Assembly (NCBI GenBank): GCA_030737875.1
Contig: CM060920.1
Location: 480,902,861-480,966,860, forward strand
DNA length: 64,000 bases
Source of the DNA: Allium sativum
Lineage: Eukaryota > Streptophyta > Magnoliopsida > Asparagales > Amaryllidaceae
Reading direction: 5' to 3'
Below, in pieces: positions 12,133 to 25,137 of this stretch (position 1 is the first letter of the stretch; each line of letters starts with the position of its first letter). The position numbers and the translations under genes were made by a program. The notes under the pieces were generated by a model, which was not told where the DNA came from, searched no databases, and saw nothing but the letters and a program-made list of their open reading frames with translations.

Positions 12133-12965
12133 AGATGATTTTTATTATTTTTATACTGTATACATTACTTCCATACGAAGTACCGTGTGACACTACCACA
12201 TACGAGCGATTAGGGACAGAAATAAAAATACTACTGTGACCAGCAAGGCGCCCTGATTCCAAAAATATAATAATATCGGTAGGTGGACTCATATTGTGAA
12301 ATCCAACCATATCGATACAGGGTGCACAATACTCCAAATAAAAAGTTGCTTATTTAATTAATTAAAAATTACAGTAAAATTCTAAAAATTAAATTATCAC
12401 TATTCCCCAAAAGAACCTTGTCTAAATTCCAATCTGATATCAAGTTATATCAAATAAACCGTTACGGTCGATGGACGATTCTATAGCGACTATTTTAAAA
12501 TTTGATTTGGACATATCTAAAAATCTACACAACGAAATCCCGATTTTTCTCTTCCTCTAGAAATATATACTCCACCAGCTCCACACGTTTCTTGTTTCAC
12601 TGAAATCCGGCTTAAAATGAATCCTGTACATTCAGTTGAAGTTCAAATCGCCAAATATCGAACTGCAGCGCCATTTCAAGCTCGTTTATAAATATATTAT
12701 AAACTATACGTTCCACTGTCGTCGATTCAATATATTTGTTATTATATTTCGAATCGAAACTCCACCAAATCTCGTATGCTATTCAATTCACACGATATTG
12801 TGAATTTCACTATTTCCGACTATTTCGATATTTATAATTTATTATTCATTATAAATATTAATTAAATATTCAATATTATTTAATTCACGTTCTCGGTATC
12901 GATAAATCGATATTAAATAATTAAATAAATTAATTATTTAACAGCTAAAAATGCGGGTTACTACA

Positions 12966-12980
12966 ATCTTCCCCCCTTAA
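12966..12980 (-). promoter_or_regulatory. Polypurine tract of the LARD-like element
   Basis: The minus strand reads TTAAGGGGGGAAGAT directly before the 3' LTR start. It primes plus-strand synthesis in LTR retrotransposons. Confidence 0.9.
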
Positions 12981-14275
12981 TAAAATTTCGTCCTCGAAAT
13001 TGCTAAGCTAGGGGATGACCCTATCTACTGGGTAAAAATTTATCTGTTTACCTCTTATCTCTGGTTTCAATTGAACCAATTTAATATCGACTAAGATATT
13101 AATTTATTCCGACTAACTAAATTTTCAAAAATTCTGAAGATTTTCTAACACTTGAACTTTTCGAAAATTTTCGCCAGCGTCTCCTTTGTACTGGTCAATA
13201 TCTCAAACTCCAACTCGCCTCTCTGGGCCTTCTTTATCCCAAAAGAAAATCAAACAGCCAAGCGGCTTGCCAATTCGGCTCATAAATCTCATATCCATAT
13301 ATAATATAAACTGGTACCTTTTTGTCGGGCATATCAACTCTATCACTTCCATATGCTATCAACTCAGCATATACCAGTGTTATCTCAATCGAATTCCAAT
13401 CAGTTCATATCCTCAAATCCAAATCGAATTTCATTCGAACCCCAATATCAAATTTCAAATTATTGACTCATCAACCCAATTCCATAACAGATTATTCTCT
13501 AATCCAATTCAATTCTATTTAACTATGTTCAAGCTAAATTTCAATTTATTTTTACCATCTCATTTTATTTAACTTCATTAGTTAAATTTTAAATTCTAGA
13601 ACTTAAATTCCCGGTTTTATTTCAAATCAATTTGAAATCATACTGCCAATTCAAAACCTTTGAATTTTCTAAATAACTTGTTTTCTCAAAACAATTCAAA
13701 TCAAAATCTCTGGTAGTAATCCACCACTTAGCAACTCGAAAATCACACCGATGATACTGCGCAGTCATCATCAGAATTATTTTCCAGCGACCCAAGTGAT
13801 TTCAATACTATATCATTTCAAAACCATTGCTGAATACTTCCATTTTGAAAACATTTCAAAATCTCCCAGGAACTTAAAATTTCCTTATTTTAATTCCAAA
13901 TCTGATTTAAATTCATCTTATTTCATCTACTTTACTTATATGATTCTGATTGGTCAGATATATTCTTTTCACATTTTATAAATCTTATCTTATTAACATC
14001 ACTACCAACACATCCTACATGTGATAATATACCACATATCCATACTGTGTCGGTCCATCGTATTCAAGTGTTTATTTACTCCTACCGATACAGTAGATCA
14101 AACTGATCGACCAGAACTCATAAACAACTCAGCCAATGAATCTCCACAATATAAAACCATTTTTATATCAAATACAAATACGCACTCGTATATATACACT
14201 CAAACTCGATCTAGGGTATTACTAACCCTATCTCTACCGAGTCACGCCACAGAGCCAAGGTAATAACTAAACCTC

Positions 14276-14287
14276 GCTCTGATACCA
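14276..14287 (-). promoter_or_regulatory. Primer-binding site of the LARD-like element
   Basis: The minus strand reads TGGTATCAGAGC, two bases from the 5' LTR end at 14290. Confidence 0.92.
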
Positions 14288-14314
14288 ACTGTAGTAACCC
14301 GGAATTTGAGCGAC

Positions 14315-14351
14315 TTTGGTTATCGACGTAAGCTCTACGTCGATAACCAAA
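14315..14351 (-). repeat. U5 hairpin next to the PBS, 5' LTR
   Basis: Same 15-bp stem as at 7217-7253. One loop base differs (AAGCTCT against AAGCTCG) and the stem is unchanged. Confidence 0.88.
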
Positions 14352-16483
14352 ACATCGAAAAATCCCGGTAACTAATGAAAGAAATTAGAAGGTGAGAATA
14401 GATAAGATAGAACTTATAGAATAGAAGAAGAGGAAGAACATCATCAGAGTAAACACGAATCTCACAGCGGAACGAATAAAATATAACATAACATATCTTT
14501 GAAATAACATCAGTATATGTATACAATAACACTTATCAGAGTACAACACTTACAACAACAGCGGAAATAATAATAGCTATAGAATCCTGAAGCCTCCTGC
14601 TCCAAGCTCTCCAAGTGTATCTGTAAAATCCCGACTACTTGACTGTCCGTACAAATTTAGGCACCCAAGAGTTTAGGGAAAACAACAAAATAAACTCCGG
14701 GTCAGTCATGGGACTGGTGTGAATAAACTCAAATCATTTAAACAGGTATATGATATCTCATAAGACCACGCCGTGAATACGGAACGGGTTTTTCCCTTAT
14801 GAGAATCCAAATAACTTTTCACAGCAATATCATTCTGATATTATAATAATGTCTAAGTACAAATAAATATCAATCTAGCAGAAACGCTTGCATCTCACGT
14901 TACTACATATATAGTATACAATCAAAATCGCAAGCACGTATTGGATTATTGGATTTCCAACTATGACAAGGTATGGAACCACCTTCCGATCAGTGTACTC
15001 TAGGAACGATACACTGGAGTTCAACAAGAACATCTTGCAACTCAGCCACACATGACCGACCACTCATTTCGCTTGAGTGTATCGAATGTACATCACCAAC
15101 GGTTGGGATCAGCAACCGTTCCCGTATATATATGGGACAGCATTGATAGATTTAAGAAACAAATGAATATTCACTAGATAGGTGATTATACACCCTACTT
15201 CGGTGCGACCGACTTAGCCATGTTGCCTGCCCGATTTCTGTCATTTACCGGTTGATGAGGCTAGAAGCTACGCTTTATCATTACATCAGATTTACTTCGA
15301 ATGCTACATTGTCAAATCCATCGAAATCACTAATTGACGTCTACAACAGTACATTACGTGTTAGCTAAAGAAGTTTCCTTCTCCGCTTCCACTCTTGGTA
15401 CGGTTGAAGAAATCAAGGTACGTGACCTTTCTGGAAATACTCTGTCAGACATTCATTCATACAAATCATCATCATTCACTTAGAATGTCACATCGTCATA
15501 CCCGCCAAATCACAAATTGACTTATCCAAAGATAACACGGGTATACAGCTAAGAGAAACGAATTCCTCCGCCACCAAACGTGAATACGTTTGAACAGATC
15601 AACTTACGCGATCCATTGGATATACTCTGTCAGACCTTCGTCCATACAAGTTGTCCTGGGACTAGACAAACCGAAGGCACTATTCTGTAAACAGGATAGC
15701 CCTTGCATTTTACTCCGTCTTCAATTATCTTTGGCATATATGATTCGCGACGCTTATGCCAATACAGAGTGGTTCTATGGATAATAATCCAACCGGTCTC
15801 TCCATATTAACAACGTTAAAATGGTCAAAACTTCAATAGTCTGTGATTTAACTATCAAAGAAAACAAGTGTGCAAACAACGATATTATTTCCAGATGGAA
15901 ATTATATCAAACAAACATCATTTAACTTTTATCTCTTTAGTTCATTTTACATCTCCTGTTTCCCTATATTCAACATTTTCTAATTTCTATATTTAGAAAA
16001 TATATGTTATTAACACTGAAAACATTTCCATTCCTTGTTTTCTGTATTTAGAAAACATTTCTGATTCTTGTTTGGAAAACATTTCCAAAACTCCTTTACG
16101 ATCAAACCTTACCATTTCTTAGTTAAGAAGGAAGTCACTCAAGTTGGGGTATAATTACCTCTCAGACCTTAACTGAACAACGTTATAACTTCAAAATGGT
16201 CAAAGTTTATCTTTTAATCTTTAACAACTTCTTTACACCTTTCTCGGATCCAATTTTACTAATCTACTTCTATATTTAAAACATTGGTTATAACGATAAC
16301 GTTATAATCCCTACTTTCGAATTATCTAACTTTAATTATAACTTCTATTCTTATTAGTGAATAATTAACCTAACACTTATTTATTTAAAAATAAATAAAT
16401 CTCTATTTAAACACTAGAAAGTATAAGTACTTTCCCGAATTCGATATAATCGAATTTGCCGATTAACTCTCTTCGAGAAATCT

Positions 16484-17519
16484 CTATTTGATTAACTCTT
16501 CTTCGAATAACCTATATTCGATTAACTCCTTCTCGAATAAACGATATTCGATAATCTCTCTTCGAATAACTAATATTCGATAACTCTTCCTTTTCAAATA
16601 TCTCATATTTGAAAATCTCACTTCGATGAAACTAACATCGATAACTCCTTTCGATGAAACTAACATCGATAACTCCTTTCGATGAAACTAACATCGATAA
16701 CTCCTTTCGATGAAACTAACATCGATTTATTTAACTCGACTAACTTAACTTGACTCGACTAACTCGACTTACTTGGTTCGACCAATTCGATTCGATTAAC
16801 TAGGCTCGACTAACTTGGTCGAACCACCCGATCAACTCAACTTATTTAACTTAACTTATTTCTCAACTCGATCAACTCGATTAACTCCTATCGAATAACT
16901 AGATTCGATTAACTTAACTTATTTGGATTAACACTTATTTGATTTACTCTAACTGATTAACTCTAACTTGACTAACCCCCTTTCGAATAATATATTCGAT
17001 TAACTAACTTTCGAATACCAGATTCGATTAACTTACTTCGAATACCATATTCGATTAACTAACTTCGAATACCATATTCGATTTCTAACTTCGAATACCA
17101 TATTCGATTTCTAACTTCGAATACCATATTCGATTAACTAACCTTCGAATACCATATTCGATTAACTAACTTCGAATACCATATTCGATTTCTCCTTTCG
17201 AATGTCTATATTCGATTAACTAACTTTCGAATACCATATCCGATTAACTAACTTCGAATACCATATTCGATTTCTCCTTTCGAATGTCTATATTCGATTA
17301 ACTACTTTCGAATACCATATCCGATTAACTAACTTCGAATACCATATTCGATTAACTAACTTCGAATACCATATTCGATTTCTCCTTTCGAATACCATAT
17401 TCGATGAACTAACTTCGAATACCATATTCGATTAACTCCTTTCGAATGTCTATATTCGATTAACTAACTTCGAATACCATATTCGATTACTAACTTCGAA
17501 TACCATATTCGATTAACTA
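16484..17519. repeat. Dyad array in the 5' LTR
   Basis: Second copy of the array described at 9389-10430, essentially identical in unit order. Confidence 0.9.
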
Positions 17520-19219
17520 TATTCACTTTATAAAGATTTCCTTTTTAACAACGTTTTATTCATTTGAAAAGATTTATTTTTAAATAACGATTCTATACTT
17601 TACAAATGATTCCTTTTTATAATGTTCCCTTTCCAATTCTATTTGTAAATGGTTTACAAATATTTCTTTCTCTATTTTATTCTATTTGCAAATGATTTAC
17701 AAATATTTCCTTTTCAAATTTATTCTTAAAAATATTCTAACTCCTTAACTTTCCGGGAATATTCGCCATAACCTCCTTTATATCGGGAGTATCGGGAAAA
17801 TCCCCAAACCCGCCACACAGGCCTTTCCATTCAAAAGAAAATGTTTTGAATTTATTTCCTTTTTAAAATACCTCCTATTTATAAATATTCCCATTTATAA
17901 ATATTTCTTATTTATAAATATTTCAATTTATAAATATCTATGTTTTCAATATCACTTTGAAAATCTCCTTATCAACATCCCGTATGTTATGGTATTCAAT
18001 CATATCAAATCACGATGTTCAATATCGTCCAAGCTCATATAATCGTCCACAGATTTTATATCACATCATATAACAATATATGAAAAACAATAAAATAACT
18101 GTTGAGGAATCCAGTCGGATTCCTCCAACCTGTTTCCCTGCATCACAGATGTTAGACAACATAGATAACATCACTTTTAGTTCCATATGATACATTCTGT
18201 TAAACAGAATCAATATAGAAATTTAACTAACTGACTAGCAGTTCAATCAAACAATCAACACACAGTAAATCAGACAATTTCTAACAGTTCTAAAGATACA
18301 ACATGAAATTTTAAACTGTTCAGAGTTGGTGAGATTTACTCACATTTGCAGTTCATCGTTAAAGAACGATAAACCGTTGTTTGATTTAGTCGGACAATTT
18401 ATTTCGCCATAAATTGTAATGAGCTCCGATGGACTTCCCGTCAGTTCCATGACATAGCCATTGTCCATACGATCCCAACGCAACTTACGGTTCGTGATTC
18501 TGATTTCATATGACCGAGATATAAAGGTTACAAGTTTTGACTACACTTGAATTAATTAAAATAAACTAGTTTATTTAATCGGGCCTCACCCCTTTCATAC
18601 TTGGCCCATTAACACAAATAGCCCACCACCGTATTTTAAAGCTTCCTCCCCAAATTACCATACCCGATGTCTGCTCCTCAACAACCAAACCATGGCCGCG
18701 TTTTCCCTGGAATCCAACTCCATCACCACTCGCCCATTCCACAAACCGACAACATCAACTTCCCTCACTTCGAACACTTATCACCACCACATCGCCTACG
18801 TTCAACTCGAACAGCACCCGCGAGTTTCGACTGGGCTTCTCACTGTCAATCATCGACAGTAAATATCACCGAACCCTCCACAATTACCACAAACGAAACT
18901 GCATCCCACCACAAACCCAAAACAACTTTCACTACTTAGTTCGATTTCCCCAATCCCAAAATATATTGAACCCTAGGACACACTGCTCTATTTCGGTCTG
19001 CAGCAATTTGCGTCGCACCTTCTGATTCCAGCACCAAACTGAAGCTCTTGAAACCAAGATCCCAAATATATATGGATCCGGATTTTTAGTGTTTTATTTG
19101 AATTGCTTTCGATTTATGAAAGGAGGATGTTCTTGTTTTGGAAACACAAGACTGGCGGCCGGTTTTTGAGTGAGGTGAAACAGAAAAAAATTTAGGTCTT
19201 AAGGATATTTAGAGGGGGG

Positions 19220-19227
19220 TATTTATA
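19220..19227 (-). promoter_or_regulatory. Candidate TATA box of the LARD 5' LTR
   Basis: TATAAATA on the minus strand, about 833 bp from the LTR's U3 start at 20060. If used, transcription would begin near 19190 and run left through the dyad array to the PBS. Confidence 0.5.
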
Positions 19228-20060
19228 AGATGATTTTTATTATTTTTATACTGTATACATTACTTCCATACGAAGTACCGTGTGACACTACCACATACGA
19301 GCGATTAGGGACAGAAATAAAAATACTACTGTGACCAGCAAGGCGCCCTGATTCCAAAAATATAATAATATCGGTAGGTGGACTCATATTGTGAAATCCA
19401 ACCATATCGATACAGGGTGCACAATACTCCAAATAAAACGTTGCTTATTTAATTAATTAAAAATTACAGTAAAATTCTAAAAATTAAATTATCACTATTC
19501 CCCAAAAGAACCTTGTCTAAATTCCAATCTGATATCAAGTTATATCAAATAAACCGTTACGGTCGATGGACGATTCTATAGCGACTATTTTAAAATTTGA
19601 TTTGGACATATCTAAAAATCTACACAACGAAATCCCGATTTTTCTCTTCCTCTAGAAAGATATACTCCACCAGCTCCACACGTTTCTTGTTTCCCTGAAA
19701 TCCGGCTTAAAATGAATCCTGTACATTCAGTTGAAGTTCAAATCGCCAAATATCGAACTGCAGCGCCATTTCAAGCTCGTTTATAAATATATTATAAACT
19801 ATACGTTCCACTGTCGTCGATTCAATATATTTGTTATTATATTTTGAATCGAAACTCCACCAAATCTCGTATGCTATTCAATTCACACGATATTGTGAAT
19901 TTCACTATTTCCGACTATTTCAATATTTATAATTTATTATTCATTATAAATATTAATTAAATATTCAATATTATTTAATTCACGTTCTCGATATCGGTAA
20001 ATCGATATTAAATAATTAAATAAATTAATTATTTAACAGCTAAAAATGCGGGTTACTACA

Positions 20061-20065
20061 TCAAG
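20061..20065. repeat. Target-site duplication TCAAG, right copy
   Basis: Exact match to 7187-7191. The solo gypsy LTR resumes here. Confidence 0.9.
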
Positions 20066-22143
20066 CCTGAGAATTCCCACCCTGAGAACCTAGGGGAGCG
20101 GAAGAGAGAGAAGAGGAAACAAAATGGGTCAGACATAGAGTCTGGAGAGTCCAGTTACTTTTAGCATATAAATAAGTAAAAGCATCATGACAGACATATA
20201 AATTGGATGAGAGAGATAACAGTATCATAAGACAGGTGTAACAGAATGAGCAGGATAAGCAGAATAAACATAACAGAATATATTGCGCTTCTCTAATACT
20301 TTTCACTGCACCAATACTAGTATAACAGAAACAAGATGATCCCTACAGAAATAGATGGTAGACTTAGGTGTACTTCTAATGACGAGTTTTACCTCCCAAC
20401 AATAATAACAGACAGCCCACAGAAATGACAGGTGTTATTCCCAACGATAATAATGGGCTTCTAAACAAGCAAGACTAGATGTACCATAATTACTACCCCA
20501 ATCAATCAGCTCCCTACCCTGTAAATATCCTATGCTGGCCCCACATATGATGTATCACTTCCTAAAGTGGCAACCCATTTATTTTCGAGAGGCACAACCA
20601 TCTACTGATGTCACAGCGTCTTAATTTTCCCGAGATAGCCGGACCCATGCACGCACATGACTCCGTTGGATCCCACGGTGTCAACACCTCCACCTATATG
20701 AACCTCTTACAATCAAATCAGTAAGCATGCCCTGACCCCGACCTAGTTCGAGGTTCCCCGTTTGATACCAAGATGGGTTACTGACTGATATGGGTCCTAC
20801 ACAACAGATGATACAAGCTATCCTTTGGGCTTGCATCCCCACTACTAGGATTTTTGACAGGTTACGCCTAACAGTTTAACAAGCTTGCATAACCCCAACA
20901 TGTAATATAGGTTAAGTTTGTCGGGCTTATATAACCCTCCATAGATTTAACAAGATTAACTTAACCTCCACTTGATTCAAGCAAGTTTACTTAACCCCTA
21001 CTCAATTCGACAGGTTCAAGTAACCCCCACAGATTTAAACAGGTTAAGTATTTCAGGTTAACAAGTTATTATCATATTTCGATTTATGGCTATTAATGGA
21101 CTAGACCTCTTACATTAAGTCTACCACTTTTAGATGTTGGATATGCCGGGGGGTTCCGAGCAGACTTCTACCATAAGTCGGACTTAACCTTGTGTCTTAG
21201 CAACGTTACGTGTACATTTATGCACTCGACCCCTAAAATTAGATTAACCACTTGTGGACGCTGGATTTGTCGGGCGGTTCCGGGCAGACTTCTACCATAA
21301 GTGTAATCTAACCTCGTGTCTAAGTGCAGTTACAGTTTCTAATTATTGTAAATCTAGGTATGTTCATTATTAAACAATTTTTCATGTTTATCCAAGGTTA
21401 TGCCCCAAATCCCAGTCTGATTCATAATATAAGTTAGGCTCCAAATTAAAGTTTTAGATCAAGATATAAATTATGCCCCAAATCTCAATCATGTTTTACA
21501 ATATAAGTTATGCCCCAATTTTGACATTCTCAACCGTTCCCAATTTCGTGTGTTCACATATTTCAGCGATAGGCCTAGGCTCGAAGTTAGCCTGGCGATA
21601 AAAATAAAAAGGGAAGGAGGGAGAGAAGAGAAAAGAAATAGGCTTAAAATCAAAACAGACATATGATGGCAGAAATAAGCATATTAACTGAGTAGGCATC
21701 GTGACATGATTTGGAATACTAATAGAATAGGCATAATAAAGATAGGCATGTAAGAACTAAACAGAGGATTAGGTGTACAAGTAATGGAAGATCTGTTTAG
21801 TTACGATTCAGGTAATTAACTAGCATAGACTTAGATCCAAACTTATAAACATGTCAAGATTACTTATTAAATGTTTATATCTAAAAATAACATGAACTCA
21901 CAGGGACTGGATCTAAAGAACAGAGAAGTGATTGTTGATGTCTTAGCAGAGATTCTTGAATATGTATAACTTGTTGTTGCAAAATAGGCTAGTTCAATTT
22001 GAGTTGGGGCAGCACCTCGTTGTCTCCATTGTTTCTAGTGAATAAAACAATGGAAATGAGGTACTATTTATAGCCTAGGGTCAAAGAATCTCATTCAGAA
22101 ATGCATCCAAGTGCAGGAGAAGAATCTGCCCTAGATCAGGTTG

Positions 22144-22200
22144 GGGTCGACCCCAGGGTCGACCCAGGGGTCGACACCCCCGTGTAGAGGTCGACCCCTA
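22144..22200. repeat. GTCGAC cluster in the solo gypsy LTR
   Basis: Four GTCGAC sites in about 55 bp, matching the block at 3228-3340 in position within the LTR though not base for base. Confidence 0.7.
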
Positions 22201-22466
22201 ACGAGTTGATTTCCCCCATGTTCCCGCTCTTTGATTTGATTTATGGACTATATATATATATACATATATATTACCTATATGTATACAAACTTCAAACCTT
22301 AATATCTTCTTCATACGATGTCCGTTTTATGCAAACTTCGGGTCTATCTTAAGCAGAATTCCAAGACGAACGCAATGGCGCAGTCTGTTTCCCTTAATTC
22401 CTGATATTTAATTAAGTCTTCTTTAGTTTATCATTATAGTGTTCTTTAAAATTACGAGGTGTTACA

Positions 22467-25137
22467 GGAAGGTTGTTGGTCGAGAACCCTGGGTATCGCT
22501 GAAAGGCCTAGGTGCATATCGTTGAAAGGCATATGGAGATTCTGCTAGAACCGGGTTTACCATTATCCCTTGACATATGGCAAGGTTGGCCATCTTACGA
22601 CTAACAATGGTTTCGAAGCAAGATTGGAGGTGATAGCCAGAGTTTGTCATGCACGGTGGATGTTATGTTTGTACCATCTCACGTAGATTATCCAAATTCG
22701 AAGGAGATGTTTCTTAGGTGCTTGTCTGATATTGGTTTAGGCCTCTGGGGCTTGTGCTTGAGGGATGTTGAGCTCGATTAGGATGGATTACGTGAGATGT
22801 AATCAGTTGATGTGATTGTTATGGAATGAATGGTTGTCCTGAATGCCATCGATGAATTGTTGTTATTTTGGTTGATTGGATTGTAAAGGCTGTCACTATC
22901 GGATGTGGGGAAGGTAGGGTTGGGTTCTTCTCTGGTGTTGTGGGTAGATTGGTATGTTTATCTATCCATTATCATATACTTCATTGTTGACGTATGTTAG
23001 TTGTTTTATCGCTCACTAAGATTGTTGTCTGACTCAAGGTTTTTTGTTTCCCTCTTATTACTTTGGGTTGTTCATCCTGTTGTGGATGGGCAGACTAGAT
23101 GGCAGGTGACAGGTGATAGCTTAGTGAGGACGATGTTGCAGTTCGGAGGCGAGCTGGAGGCTGGCGTATTATCTTTTCCACTATATAGTATTTGGATTTC
23201 CATTGTTTGTTATTCTCCTCTGAGTGTTGTAGTGAGGAAAATTTGTACAGACTTATGTTGTAATCCTGGTGTTTGGATACACTTTCTAGTTGTTATGAAA
23301 GGTTGGTGTTTTCTGGTTAAATATGCTTCACTAATATTACCTATTGTATATGTTCCATTATATTTTATCCATGCGTTGTGAGTTTTATGACAGGTTCTGA
23401 TTGTGTTATCATACCTTGGAGATCGTCCACAGTTGTCTGGCACGTCTTTCAGCGTATTATTCCTCTTGTTCAATGCAAGGGTTGTGGCCGGTCATCACAC
23501 CTTAGTTTAGAGAACTAAACTAATAAGTAAACAACTATAGGTCATGATGATAATCTAAGAATAATGATCAAATAAGGAAGAATGAGGTAAACTTATGGAA
23601 TAAAACAAGTTGTACTGAAGTATTGGGGAATAAACATTATCTTCAATTTGAGAATGAGGTAAACTTGGTTGTTGGTGATCAAATAAGGAAGAATGAGGTA
23701 AACACATGGAATAAAATAAGTTAAACGCAACAATTTGGGACAGCTTCGATATAAGTCCTTCGCTTTTCTTGTTGCATTTTTAAACAACATTAAGATGACC
23801 AACATCCATTTATTGCATGTTAATCGCTTTCGATAGACATCTTATTCCAAATTTTGGTTCCAATAGAGGACCAATTATGAGCATATGCAAAAGGGGTGGT
23901 TACATATAACCCTTCCACATTAGAATTTTAGTCAGTTGTATCTCATCCATATCAATAACATTGACATTACATGCTGCTTTGTGTCAAGCAATCATGATTC
24001 TTTATTTGGACTGACAATAGTTGTTGTTAAAGAATGGTCAATTATTTCTAAAGCCGCATTTGGACAATCCTAGAGAACGATTACCTATTTTATTTTTGAG
24101 AAAGGCCAAAGAGGTCAGATTAAGTAGATTTCTTATTTTAAAGAGGCCCGACTTTCTTGTATCATTGTCGAGACCCTTAATATTTCAACATGACATAAAC
24201 ATTAAGAAGATGATTTTCTACACGTTAAAAGAGCAGTAGACATAAATTTAGCATTCTTCCTTTATTTCTTTTCTTTTAAGAACTGGGCTAAGTATTTAGG
24301 ATTTTTTTGTACTAAATCTAACTAGTCCCATTGACTCTCTTGACCAAGTATACATTATCTTCAACTTGTTTAATAACCTTTCCCAAAGAAACAGCAACAA
24401 TTGATTGTTCTGAAGTCGTTCCTCAAACCTAGCTTTAATTGAGATAGATGTATTGACTGATTTACCAGCTTTGCCAATTCCTTCTCTATATATGTTGTCA
24501 CCCTTTCATCAGCTACTCAATAAATGTGCTCTGACTGTTTCTATAGCTACTGCTGTAGCTTTTTTGGTGGTCTTTATTTATTTTAGTATTTTGGCTACTT
24601 ACAATAGCTTCATTATTCTATGGAAAATTCAGTTATTCTTAATTATCATGCAAAATTTAATTGTTCTTGTAAACAGAGTTTAGAACAGATAATAACAGTT
24701 AAATTTGATATTAGAGCAGCATCATAACTGAGATTTTAATTGTTTTTCATCCAGTCTGAAACTGAGATTTTAACTTTTAATGATATTATATTCTTTCTTT
24801 ATTTTTGGTCTTTTTTTGAAAGAAGATGATTTTCTTTTATGCGTACACCCCATTTCAGATACTTCCATAATGAAGAGCTTACCTAAAGCATGCTTCTTTC
24901 TTTTAACTGTTATGAACACTGAAGGAAGGGAAATGAGAAGTCGGTCAAGTTAATATATGCAGAAAGCTAACAGTGTGGAGTAAAGGAAGCCTACGAGTGG
25001 CTTAACAGTTTTACCAATAACAGCTCATACAAGTAATCTGAAAGCTCAGTTACATAGAAATGATCTTGATGTTAATCTTAATATGTATGCTACTATCATA
25101 ATTCATGCATGTAACTTATTATCTAAACAAAATTCTC
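22467..25137. other. 2.7-kb stretch with no recognised gene
   Basis: No conserved protein motif was recognised on either strand. The longest open stretch (23001-23381, plus) starts without ATG, is hydrophobic and resembles nothing I know. A direct repeat of about 46 bp lies at 23566-23611 and 23677-23722 (starting GATCAAATAAGGAAG), with three mismatches. The sequence is probably old intergenic or transposon-derived DNA. Confidence 0.5.

Larger units (their letters stand above)
7192..12965 (-). repeat. 3' LTR of the LARD-like element (5774 bp)
   Basis: TGTAGTAACCC ... GGGTTACTACA ends with inverted terminal match. It adjoins the polypurine tract on its right, which makes it the 3' LTR of a minus-strand element. 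A TATA-like box (minus, 12125-12132) lies about 835 bp from its U3 start, leaving about 4.9 kb of R-U5. This holds the dyad array (9389-10430) and an end hairpin (7217-7253). LTRs of this size are near the upper end known for plant gypsy elements. Confidence 0.92.
12966..14289 (-). other. Internal region of the LARD-like element, no protein recognised
   Basis: This 1.3-kb stretch has a PBS at one end and a polypurine tract at the other. In between it is AT-rich, with repeated CAATTCAAATC-like words on the plus strand. The longest open stretch (13186-13572, plus) runs against the element's sense and resembles no gag, protease, RT or integrase motif. It is best read as a noncoding template region carrying dimerisation and packaging signals (inference). 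Confidence 0.7.
7192..20060 (-). mobile_element. LARD-like non-autonomous gypsy retrotransposon, complete (12,869 bp)
   Basis: Two near-identical LTRs (7192-12965 and 14290-20060) enclose a 1324-bp internal segment. The PBS (14276-14287, minus) and the polypurine tract (12966-12980, minus) show it lies on the minus strand. An exact 5-bp TCAAG duplication flanks it. The internal region is far too small for gag-pol and shows no retroviral motif, so the element must depend on proteins from elsewhere. The CGAGGACGAAATTTTA stretch beside the polypurine tract is typical of plant chromovirus-type gypsy 3' ends, suggesting the parent lineage (inference). I counted roughly 30 differences between the LTRs by eye, about 0.5 percent, so insertion is recent. 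Confidence 0.92.
14290..20060 (-). repeat. 5' LTR of the LARD-like element (5771 bp)
   Basis: Near-identical to 7192-12965, including the terminal hairpin, dyad array and TATA box. Visible differences include a missing CAT triplet near 14440, GGACTGG to GGACTAG near 15660 and CAGCCGG to CAGTCGG near 18113. PBS-proximal, so this copy is the active promoter copy. Confidence 0.92.
6838..22466 (-). repeat. Solo gypsy LTR (about 2.76 kb) split by a nested 12.87-kb element
   Basis: The left part is 6838-7191 (starting TGTGACACCCC); the right part is 20061-22466 (ending GAGGTGTTACA). It shares order and sequence with the LTR of gypsy element 1: the CCCACCCTGAG region, paired segments with GGATATGCCGGG-like cores, the GTCGAC cluster and the ending in GTTACA. 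No PBS or coding region adjoins either end, so it is a solo LTR. The bases next to it are GAAAG (6833-6837) and GGAAG (22467-22471), a plausible degraded 5-bp duplication. It is older than the insertion it carries. Confidence 0.75.

Noticed and set aside
13186..13572. 128-codon open stretch inside the LARD internal region
   Set aside because: Antisense to the element, low-complexity composition (Ile, Asn, Ser, Phe rich), no family motif.
7192..20060. Simple segmental tandem duplication of a 7-kb unit
   Set aside because: The repeat pair has TG...CA ends, a PBS and a polypurine tract at the correct inner edges, and an exact 5-bp target duplication, so it is one LTR retrotransposon.
21508..21699. 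Short open stretch in the solo LTR
   Set aside because: Lies in LTR sequence and is not conserved in the related LTR at 645-3592.
23001..23381. 126-codon hydrophobic open stretch
   Set aside because: No ATG at its start, no recognisable motif, and base use is like the surrounding noncoding DNA.
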